From Melieria omissa (lineage: Eukaryota > Arthropoda > Insecta > Diptera > Ulidiidae), in contig OZ020267.1 in NCBI GenBank assembly GCA_963971225.1, forward strand, positions 149,943,927-150,007,926: a DNA stretch of 64,000 nucleotides. The letters are read 5' to 3'. The translations under genes and the position numbers were made by a program. Numbering within the stretch: position 1 is the stretch's first letter; every line of letters begins with the position of its first letter. Positions 60,501-64,000 of the stretch are shown piece by piece. Below the pieces are notes generated by a model. The model had not been told where the DNA came from. It ran no database searches and saw nothing but the letters and a program-made list of their open reading frames with translations.

Positions 60501-61418
60501 TGTGAGTGAAATGTCAATCGTATTTGGTCCCTTATAACTGACCGTGTTTCTTTGCAGTCCCCTCGGAGCGCGAGGTCATCAGCAAGGAGCGACGCTCGGG
60601 CGCCTACCGCCTGTCCGCCTACTATTTGGCCAAAATGTTTGGCGAGCTGCCGCTGGTCGTGACGCTGCCCACTGTCTACCTCATGATATCGTATCCCATG
60701 TTGGGCTGTTCCAGGTGGGTGCTTTGCGTTATACGTTCACATTGCCAGCGTGTTGCGACTGCAGCGATTAATTCATTCATTGCTGCCTCGCATATCGCTT
60801 GCTCTCTCGTTGCAAACCAAACTTGTACACAACATATACGACCGTCTTCTAGCACACATGTAACCTAATGAATGTACAGTTTCAAGCTTTTCTTCTTGAT
60901 GTTGGTCTTTCTACTGCTCAATACAATAGTGGCGCAGAGCGTCGGCTTCTTCATCGGTGCCTGCTGCATGGACATGAACGTCAGCATCACGCTGAGCGCA
61001 CTCTACACGCTGGCCACGCAGCTGTTCGGCGGCTACCTGTCCTCGCGCATTCCGGACGGCCTCAGCTGGCTGCGCTACACCTCCATGATCCACTACGCCT
61101 ACCAGAACATGCAAATACTCGAATTCCGCGAGGGGCCGGCGATAAGGTCGCGCACGCAGCCCCCCATCCCTGACCGCGCATACTCATCGTTGTGTTTTTT
61201 CGTTTTGTGCTTGCAGATGCGGCAGCCCCAGCAGCTATGAGATTTGCAAGGCGAACAGCACCACGCACACCACTTTCATTCCATACGAGGAAATACTCAA
61301 AGCACAGAATTCCACGTCGCCGCTGTGGCTCAACACGCTCGTGCTGACGATGTTCTTTCTGGTGTTTCGCGGACTCGGTTATGCGGTGCTGCGCTACGTC
61401 CGATGCCCGAAAACGTGA
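18239..61418 (+). CDS. E23: ABCG-subfamily half transporter, probable E23 ortholog (8 coding exons, 1129 aa)
   Basis: Joined exons: 18239-19413, 57637-57777, 57938-58349, 58526-58781, 59722-60501, 60558-60714, 60880-61146, 61217-61418. All junctions keep phase and total 3390 nt. Residues 1-391 are low-complexity (Q, A, T). The ATPase domain follows: Walker A GPSGSGKT 448-455, signature LSGGE 552-556, Walker B LLMLLD 571-576 with catalytic Glu 577, D-loop SGLD, H-loop His 610. A His/Asn-rich linker spans 699-783 and an Arg-Asp repeat 827-837. Six membrane segments lie between about 872 and 1120. The last outer loop has two Cys ([10 protein letters not shown]) and two NST glycosylation sites, as in ABCG proteins. 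ABCG half transporters dimerise in membranes and export lipophilic compounds. In Drosophila, E23 is ecdysone-induced and thought to lower ecdysteroid response. The family call is firm; E23 rather than another fly ABCG gene is from memory of sequence and architecture. The start is 18239 because the frame further upstream has no ATG. Confidence 0.8.
19414..20557. other. Start of 38-kb intron 1, AT-rich, nothing identified
   Basis: The intron spans 19414-57636. This first part holds only AT-rich sequence and a short AAATTAATTTAAA-rich stretch near 19780-19830. Confidence 0.5.
20558..20790 (-). mobile_element. RTE-type LINE 3' end
   Basis: On the minus strand the sequence reads [20 protein letters not shown], then [14 protein letters not shown] and RRRAQ. 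This is the C-terminal signature of RTE-like reverse transcriptase ORFs. It then ends with a short AAGT-rich tail (GCTTACTTACTTAACTTAAC on the plus strand). It is 5'-truncated and frameshifted. Confidence 0.7.
20895..21045 (-). mobile_element. Second RTE-type LINE 3' end, diverged
   Basis: It repeats the order GACTTACTCGACTGGTCATA, CTCTCCAGGCGCC, AGTTGGTCTCACCAAAAGAT, CAACTTGGTCC seen in the preceding copy, on the same strand, about 100 bp away. It may be a tandem or nested insertion. Confidence 0.6.
21178..21435. repeat. Direct tandem duplication, 140-bp unit, two copies
   Basis: AAATTTTGGGTSTCTTTGTTGCAA, ATCCTAAGACGACGAAG, CTTTGACAAGGGC and GGTCTCCGACTGTTTT appear twice in the same order, with starts 140 bp apart (21181 and 21321). 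The two copies are roughly 90% identical by eye. Confidence 0.8.
21436..23744. other. Intronic DNA with GC-rich, microsatellite-rich patch
   Basis: No gene seen. 22440-23400 is GC-richer with CAACAA, CGCACA and GTGTGT runs. Minus-strand ORFs up to 273 codons there are low-complexity Cys/Arg/Phe reading frames of the repeats and lack splice or start support. It could hold regulatory DNA. Confidence 0.45.
23745..24990. repeat. Degenerate tandem array, about 120-bp unit, around ten copies
   Basis: Repeated blocks are GTATGAAGAAAC.TGATTTTGT, TTGACTTCAAACTTGGTGAA, AGTACTCTTGGTGAGAAATA, ATTTGACACGTGTTTTT and CATTTTTTCGAAAATC.AAA. ACACGTGT-like landmarks fall near 23850, 23948, 24059, 24151, 24287, 24427, 24553, 24700 and 24831. 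The copies differ by point changes and small indels. Confidence 0.85.
24991..28649. other. Intronic DNA, no gene seen
   Basis: AT-rich sequence. ATTAGATA runs lie near 24962-24990, GTT/CAG-type microsatellites near 25985-26110, AAC runs near 26390-26450. The ORFs of 60-130 codons here have no motif and no bias. Confidence 0.5.
28650..29905 (+). mobile_element. LINE fragment with RNase H domain, 5'-truncated and broken
   Basis: From about 28664 the plus strand reads [20 protein letters not shown] and further LINE polyprotein sequence with frameshifts and stops. It includes the RNase H pieces [12 protein letters not shown] (about 28988-29023), [27 protein letters not shown] and then LDL-type [18 protein letters not shown] and a terminal zinc-knuckle-like [15 protein letters not shown]. 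It ends near an AATAAAAAAAC stretch at about 29900. The same family occurs on the other strand at 62367-63928. RNase H after the reverse transcriptase is a feature of the I-like LINE group. Confidence 0.82.
29906..32688. other. Intronic DNA with small repeats and GC-rich patches
   Basis: GTTCAACGTTTGA is repeated three times at 30223-30295 with about 34-bp spacing. AAC runs lie near 30465-30482. A GC-rich patch lies at 31800-31965. No gene seen. Confidence 0.5.
32689..33240. repeat. Tandem array, about 190-bp unit, three copies
   Basis: AGCCATCAATTAYGACATGGGCTC, CTGTTGCTGTCTATGAAC, CTGGTTGTGAAGTTC, TATCGAAAGTGGTTGAGACAC and AAGATATGCGATTTGTCAGA recur in order. AGCCATCAATTA starts at 32689, 32873 and 33067. 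Confidence 0.88.
33303..33890. repeat. Tandem array, 117-bp unit, five copies, with tRNA-like B-box motif
   Basis: CAATTGGAAA, AGTAAAACTGGT, AAGTTGTACAAGGATCG, TTCTTGGGATTCGAACCCAA and GTAGTGCACTATGAATGAG repeat with starts at 33303, 33420, 33536, 33659 and 33775. GGATTCGAACCC is the reverse complement of a tRNA B box (GGTTCGAATCC). In the last unit GTCCAGTGCGCCATAGTGGC reads in reverse like a tRNA D-arm region. Confidence 0.85.
33891..35603. other. Intronic DNA, nothing identified
   Basis: AT-rich, with [18 protein letters not shown] stretches near 34550-34590. No gene, no clear repeat. Confidence 0.5.
35604..35875 (-). mobile_element. RTE-type LINE 3' end
   Basis: The minus strand reads [20 protein letters not shown] in one frame and [20 protein letters not shown] then RRTHQRS in continuity, the same C-terminal RTE signature as the copy at 20558-20790. 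GTTAACTGACCATAACAACC marks its 3' end at the left edge. Confidence 0.65.
35876..42474. other. Intronic DNA with microsatellites and a GC-rich island
   Basis: No supported gene. A polypurine tract of GAA/GAGA lies at 39186-39245, a (GAC)n run at about 39507-39537 and many CAA/TTG runs from 36280 to 41290. A GC-rich island lies at about 40690-41180. The long ORFs in 39751-41201 on both strands are repeat-driven (Gln/Asn/Cys/Val runs). The island frame is discussed in the findings. Confidence 0.5.
42475..42499. repeat. Short GTTAG pentamer tract (five copies)
   Basis: GTTAG repeated five times without error. On the minus strand it is CTAAC, a possible pentameric tail of a LINE insertion running to the right. 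It is the same pentamer as the insect TTAGG telomere repeat, which higher flies lack at chromosome ends. Confidence 0.7.
42806..42895 (-). mobile_element. RTE-type LINE 3' terminal scrap
   Basis: TCTTACTTACTTACTTAACTGGCCATAAGAACCCGCT, TATGGTCTGACACAAAAGTT and AGGCGGCTTCGG match the last 90 bp of the RTE copy at 20558-20790 in the same orientation. Nothing remains of its coding part. Confidence 0.55.
43030..43760. repeat. Degenerate tandem array, about 150-170 bp unit, five partial copies
   Basis: TCTGATCAGGTGGATCGACC, GATCTGTCGGACAAATTTCTG, CTAAACATTTGCAAATATCGG, AGGCATCTAGTAAAGAGAGTC, GTCCAAAATATGCTTCTCGA and GCATTTGTATCGTTTTTGT recur. The AACATTTGCAAAT landmark is near 43054, 43199, 43447 and 43619. 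One unit in the middle is truncated. Confidence 0.85.
43761..45944. other. Intronic DNA, no gene seen
   Basis: A T-rich stretch (43800-44560) includes a local duplication of ATTTGTTCCATAAACTCGAT with TATACTCGAT near 44330 and 44405. 44600-45250 has mixed composition with TTG/CAA runs. Confidence 0.5.
45945..46480. repeat. Tandem array, about 170-220 bp unit, about three copies
   Basis: ATTTTGGAGCAAATATTTTGAAT, ACCACAATTCGAATT, CCAACAAACAAAAAATATT, CACGGAAGTGAATGT.TGCATT and GATCCTAAAAAT.CC..AAGATTTC recur. GGAAGTGAATG falls near 46070, 46240 and 46462. Confidence 0.82.
46481..48769. other. Intronic DNA with microsatellites
   Basis: CAA/TTG runs lie near 46570-46600, 46675-46695 and 47130-47220, AC runs near 47358-47372 and 47708-47726, and a GGC-rich stretch at 47866-47905. 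No supported gene. Confidence 0.5.
48770..49110 (-). mobile_element. LINE reverse-transcriptase C-terminal fragment (jockey-like)
   Basis: The minus strand reads [20 protein letters not shown], then [20 protein letters not shown] and [20 protein letters not shown], stopping at about 48785. The pattern (R..FL..L....I.G, then P.R..R......P.RSNY....P..R....FN) is the usual end of jockey/CR1-like ORF2 proteins. A second copy lies at 55060-55290 on the plus strand. Confidence 0.65.
49340..49510 (-). mobile_element. LINE C-terminal fragment with AACCT tail
   Basis: The minus strand reads [20 protein letters not shown] and, after about ten residues, [12 protein letters not shown]. This fits the region before the terminal zinc knuckle of RNase-H-bearing LINEs. 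It runs into CTAACCTAACCT at 49359-49344, a pentameric tail like that at 42475. Confidence 0.5.
49905..50560 (+). mobile_element. LINE fragment with RNase H domain
   Basis: [20 protein letters not shown] starts near 49977 and is followed by [19 protein letters not shown] and [20 protein letters not shown]. These are the RNase H motifs of I/R1-like LINEs. The first Asp-Gly pair reads DD here. Downstream [17 protein letters not shown] then a stop shows further decay. It is a different subfamily from the copies at 28.6 and 62.4 kb. Confidence 0.78.
50561..53968. other. Intronic DNA, no gene seen
   Basis: AT-rich with CAA runs near 51585-51605, 52020-52060 and 52305-52330, and a GT run near 52826-52845. 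ORFs up to 121 codons lack motifs. Confidence 0.5.
53969..54878. mobile_element. Inverted-repeat element filled with an AAATA pentamer array
   Basis: The left arm 53969-54024 (ACAGAAAATTCATAGAACTA on to AAATTTTGGTGGAA) is repeated inverted at 54823-54878 with about 5 differences in 56 bp. Between them lie an (AAT)n run from about 54055 and then an (AAATA)n array to about 54710, roughly 650 bp with occasional variants (AAATC, AATTA, AAGTA, AAATG). The arms plus simple-repeat core look like a MITE or foldback element whose centre expanded. No coding sequence. Confidence 0.75.
55060..55375 (+). mobile_element. LINE reverse-transcriptase C-terminal fragment (jockey-like)
   Basis: [40 protein letters not shown] and [10 protein letters not shown] parallel the fragment at 48770-49110 position by position. 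It ends with TAA after HFPV, then a short AT-rich tail ending in ATAAACAAATAAATAAAT near 55365. Confidence 0.6.
55376..57636. other. End of intron 1, no gene seen
   Basis: CAA/AAT runs lie near 56345-56440 and 56680-56715. A GC-rich patch lies at 56830-57180, and could be a promoter region for a short ABCG transcript. The acceptor for exon 2 (CCCTTTTGCAG) closes the stretch. Confidence 0.45.
57637..57777 (+). CDS. E23: Exon 2: start of the transporter body
   Basis: The acceptor is CCCTTTTGCAG and the donor AG/GTAACA. It encodes [19 protein letters not shown] and the first strands of the ATPase fold ([20 protein letters not shown]). Met at 57650 lies in GCCATGG, an excellent start context, so a transcript beginning near here could make a 733-residue protein of normal ABCG size. 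Confidence 0.85.
57938..58349 (+). CDS. E23: Exon 3: Walker A to Walker B of the ATPase domain
   Basis: The acceptor is CACTGCAG and the donor GAT/GTGAGT. It encodes [20 protein letters not shown], the Q-loop region [17 protein letters not shown] and LLMLLD. The donor falls between the Walker B Asp and the catalytic Glu. The exon is strongly GC-biased at third codon positions, unlike the surrounding introns. Confidence 0.95.
58526..58781 (+). CDS. E23: Exon 4: D-loop and H-loop of the ATPase domain
   Basis: The acceptor is ACTTACAG and the donor TTT/GTAAGT. It begins with catalytic Glu in [11 protein letters not shown], contains [20 protein letters not shown] and ends [11 protein letters not shown]. 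The following intron carries a mariner-type element starting 22 bp after the exon. Confidence 0.95.
58802..59679 (+). mobile_element. mariner/Tc1-type element, internally deleted, inside the ABCG gene
   Basis: The element occupies 58804-59677 (874 bp) flanked by TA. Its 29-bp inverted repeats are identical (58805-58833 and 59648-59676, starting AGGGTTTTCCAACAAGAGGT). It carries two separated transposase parts on the plus strand. One starts at ATG 58918 ([20 protein letters not shown], helix-turn-helix type) and has a stop at 59053. The other is a catalytic-half piece with [17 protein letters not shown] and NWPPRSC. The middle, with the first catalytic Asp, is missing. It lies in a 940-bp intron between exons 4 and 5. 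Confidence 0.93.
58918..59640 (+). pseudogene. Transposase remnant of the intronic mariner-type element
   Basis: The amino half reads in one frame to about 59210 with one stop (TAG at 59053-59055) and ends after SVEENPG. The catalytic half resumes near 59218 as [20 protein letters not shown]. In the stretch [13 protein letters not shown] the usual DLTP.D motif between Cys and Phe is absent, so the third catalytic Asp is lost by an in-frame deletion. Another stop follows near 59488. It is not functional. Confidence 0.85.
59722..60501 (+). CDS. E23: Exon 5: His-rich linker and first two membrane segments
   Basis: The acceptor is TTTTTTTCAAG and the donor CAT/GTGAGT. After LEQLKSYPD it has two His/Asn clusters (residues about 699-726 and 770-783), an Asp-Arg repeat, then the coupling region ([13 protein letters not shown]) and membrane segments [16 protein letters not shown] and [18 protein letters not shown]. 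The linker of about 150 residues is much longer than usual in ABCG proteins. Confidence 0.93.
60558..60714 (+). CDS. E23: Exon 6: third membrane segment
   Basis: The acceptor is TTTCTTTGCAG and the donor CAG/GTGGGT. It encodes [20 protein letters not shown], a highly conserved ABCG loop, then [20 protein letters not shown]. Confidence 0.95.
60880..61146 (+). CDS. E23: Exon 7: membrane segments 4 and 5
   Basis: The acceptor is ATGTACAG and the donor AAG/GTCGCG, a weak but phase-correct donor. It encodes [20 protein letters not shown], then [16 protein letters not shown] and the loop [18 protein letters not shown] found near the end of ABCG proteins. Confidence 0.9.
61217..61418 (+). CDS. E23: Exon 8: outer loop, last membrane segment, stop
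   Basis: The acceptor is GTGCTTGCAG. It encodes the Cys pair [10 protein letters not shown], two NST sequons, the last membrane segment [18 protein letters not shown] and the tail [10 protein letters not shown], then TGA at 61416-61418. Confidence 0.93.
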
Positions 61419-62352
61419 TAGCAACCAAATCCAGTGAGCCACACACATACAACATCCCAACTATCAAGGACACACACGCACACACAAGCAAATACAATTT
61501 CCATTTTAAACCAAGAAATTGCAAAGGGCTTAAATTATTTGCTTACTGAACAAATTTTCGAAACCATTGCATTGGCCACTGCTCCAAATGTGATTAAGCG
61601 GATGTGAGCGCCGAGTTGTGAGCGCCGCCAACCTATCCATGTATATAGTTTAGTTTGTATGCTTCGATATATGCGGCCAAATATGCGGCTGGCACATGTT
61701 TCCATTTTAAAGAAATTATTTTAAAGTTGTGCATATTTTGCAATTGGTTTTATTGTAAATTTTATGCAGACAACATCAACGATGCATCAACGATTCGCCC
61801 CAATCAATCAATCAGTGCGTCAAAGCGCCAGGTGTGTCGCATTGTTGTCAGTTGTACGCAAGGAGCGTGAAACTAAATCGAAAACTCATCATAAAATTTT
61901 TCAAATGCATTAATTTTAAGCTTTTGTAAATTTAGTGTGCTTTCTCGTTTGTTCCAATGAATTTTAGAGTTGTAAGCGCTCCGATTGATGTGTAAAATAC
62001 AAATAATGCATATATATATATATATATATATTTTCTTGAAAATTACTGTGATGTAGTATTCTAGTTTTTTAATTAAATTTAATTGCAAATAAACATTAAC
62101 TATTAACTGTTAAGTTTATATGCGCACCACATAAAAATTTAGCATTTTCATATAATTATTAAATATTATTATTAAAATTATTATTTTGTAATTTATACGT
62201 TTATTATTATTATTACAACAATTATTATTATTATTATGGCCAATAATAATTGCTATTGCGAAAGCTATACTTCGATTATTACCTAAAATATATTCTAAAT
62301 CGAGAAATGTATATGCAACATCTACATTCATGCGTAAATCTGATTTTTACTC
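61419..62352 (+). other. E23: 3' UTR of the ABCG gene and short intergenic DNA
   Basis: AC-rich sequence follows the stop (61437-61480), then AT-rich DNA. The best poly(A) signal is AATAAA at 62088-62093, giving a 3' UTR of about 700 bp. TA repeats lie near 62010-62030 and ATT repeats near 62160-62240. No other gene seen. Confidence 0.4.
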
Positions 62353-63942
62353 AATTTGCTTCTTAGATTAGATTAGATTGGTTGGGGCTAGACATTGGCT
62401 GTCTATGGCACTGCGTTCATTTTGAACTATTGTGCCTTACCCAAATTCAGTACTGGAAGAGACTATTTCCTCCTATTTTCTCAAAGAACATTTTGATTCT
62501 TGCGAGATCAATTTCAGACAAATGAGTAGTCTGTAATAGTTCCTTGCCTAGTACTTGCTTTCTTGCATGAACTAAGGCCGGGCATTCAGTGATCAGGTGT
62601 ATGGAAGTCTCGTCATCCTCCATACAAAATCTACATATTTCACTGTCTGTTAGTTTCAGACGGGTCTTATGTTTGTTTAGCAGACAGTGTCCGCTGATTA
62701 CCCCTGTCATGAGTTTTAGTTCCGCTCTGCTCAAGCGCAAGAGAAATTTTGCATTTCTGCTCGAGTATCGCGGGTAAAAGGCCTTGGTACATTCCATGCC
62801 ACTTGATTTTGACCATCTTGCATTTGCTTTGATCAAGTATTCTTGCTTAATACAACCTTTGTAATGAGATTTGCTGACACCTAAGATCGGTTCGGGTCCA
62901 AATGGTCGCTTTCCAGCTCCCTCTTGCCAATCTGTCTGCGTCCTCATTACCGTCATAGGCGCAATGCGCTGGGATCCAGTGTATTATCACCCGATTCCCT
63001 GTTGACAGTTGTTGGAGAAGATTAGCTGTCTCCCATACCAACTTAGAAGTAAATGTCGACGCGTGCAATGCTCTTATTGCGGCCTGACTGTCTGACATTA
63101 TGATGATCCTTTTCCGATGAGGGTGAAGGTTCAAGATTTCTACGGCACACTGATTGATAGCACAGACTTCCGCTTGGAAGACGGTTGCTAAACTACCAAG
63201 GCTGACTGACATTTGGGTACTGGAACTGTATATCCCAGATCCTGTGCCTTCTTCAGTCTTGGATCCATCAGTGTACCAGATAATGTCATCACAGGTAAGA
63301 CTGATTTTTGAATTGTCCCAGTCTACTCTGTTAGGTATATGTGTCTTATATTTCCTGTTAAAGATATGTCGCGGAGGCATTGAGTCAAGAGGCAACCAAA
63401 AGCTTCCGTCTCGCCTCCGTTCCTTAACAATGGAGCGGTGACCGCTTGCATGTAGATCCTGTGGCATGAATCCACTATGCATCAGTCTATGTGTACTAAT
63501 AACCGCAGTCATTTGTACGGTTAGGTCCAACGGCACAACTCCCAATATAACATTGAGAGCAGCTGTTGGTGTTGTTCGAAGGCAGCCAGTGATGCAGGAG
63601 TTAATTACTCTTTGCAACCGTTCCAGCCTGTTCGCAGTCGTTTTCTCTGTGGTTTTTTTCCACCATACTATCGCCCCATAGGTAATGATGGGGAGGATGA
63701 CTAGGGTGTAGATTTTTTGAAGCCATATCGGTTTCGTTCCCCAGTTTTTGCCACAGATTCGTTTACAAGTCCAGAGTGCGTTGCCCGCCTTCTGAAGAGT
63801 ACGATCTATGTGAGGTTTCCAGTTCAATTTACTGTCTAGAGTTACCCCAAGGTATTTGGCTTCTTTTACGAAGCCTACATCTTTTCCAAAAACCTTTATC
63901 GGTCTCAGGTCATATTTTCTTTTGAGTGAATTTGCTTCTTAG
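62353..63942 (-). mobile_element. 5'-truncated LINE insertion with 14-bp target-site duplication
   Basis: AATTTGCTTCTTAG occurs at 62353-62366 and again at 63929-63942, exactly bracketing the element (62367-63928, 1562 bp). On the minus strand the insertion starts inside the reverse transcriptase C-terminal region, runs through RNase H, a terminal zinc-knuckle region and a 3' UTR, and ends in a short ATCTA-type tail (AATCTAATCTAAT). This is a textbook product of target-primed reverse transcription. Confidence 0.93.
62447..63827 (-). pseudogene. LINE polyprotein C-terminal part (RT end, RNase H, zinc knuckle), one frameshift
   Basis: Minus-strand reading 63827-62847 gives LNWKPHIDRTLQKAGNALW, LVILPIITYGAIVWW, then RNase H with [46 protein letters not shown] and VIHWIPAHCAYDGNEDADRL. 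A small deletion near 62930 shifts the frame, after which 62956-62447 continues GKRPFGPEPILGVSKSHYKG, LMTGVISGHCLL and CRFCMEDDETSIHLITEC. It is a relatively young copy, with only this one evident break in 1.4 kb. It has the same family and motif order as 28650-29905. Confidence 0.88.
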
Positions 63943-64000
63943 TTGTTTTGGAAAATTATGTTTAAATTATGCATTGAATTGCAAAGCAGCTTAGCAAAAA

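Overview
This window is higher-fly (Diptera, Schizophora) nuclear DNA. The signs are AT-rich introns full of CAA/CAG, AC/GT and AAT microsatellites, GT-AG introns of about 60 bp beside one very long intron, decayed mariner, RTE-type and RNase-H-bearing LINE copies, and a fly-type ABCG transporter with a poly-Q/A/T amino terminus. The repeat mix would suit a tephritid fruit fly. That genus-level guess is inference and I cannot test it here.

Layout. Positions 26-908 hold the last two coding exons (+) of a gene entering from the left. It ends in a charged helical tail I do not recognise. From about 0.9 to 18 kb there is no protein gene. This stretch holds an RTE-type LINE tail, a mariner copy with perfect 28-bp inverted ends, a DNA element carrying a broken Zeste-type Myb/SANT-like gene, a hAT-like MITE, a tRNA-derived SINE-like sequence and three degenerate tandem arrays. 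It also holds two candidate upstream promoters for the next gene, near 9.85 kb (TATA) and 15.1 kb (Inr).

The main gene runs from 18239 to 61418 (+). I rebuilt it as eight coding exons whose splice phases all match, giving 1129 residues. It is an ABCG-type half transporter: a low-complexity Q/A/T-rich cytoplasmic head, a nucleotide-binding domain with complete Walker A, LSGGE, Walker B and H-loop motifs, a His/Asn-rich linker, and six membrane segments. It most resembles Drosophila E23 (Early gene at 23), an ecdysone-induced ABC transporter. Exon 1 is separated from the transporter body by a 38.2-kb intron, and a strong internal start at 57650 could give a 733-residue form without the head. 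The 5' leader of exon 1 has two overlapping upstream ORFs.

The 38-kb intron contains no convincing gene. It holds many unrelated 115-200 bp tandem arrays, LINE fragments, a 0.9-kb inverted-repeat element filled with an AAATA array, and several GC-richer patches that may be regulatory. A second mariner-type element expanded a roughly 64-bp intron of the transporter gene to 940 bp. Downstream of the gene lies a 5'-truncated LINE (- strand) with a perfect 14-bp target-site duplication.
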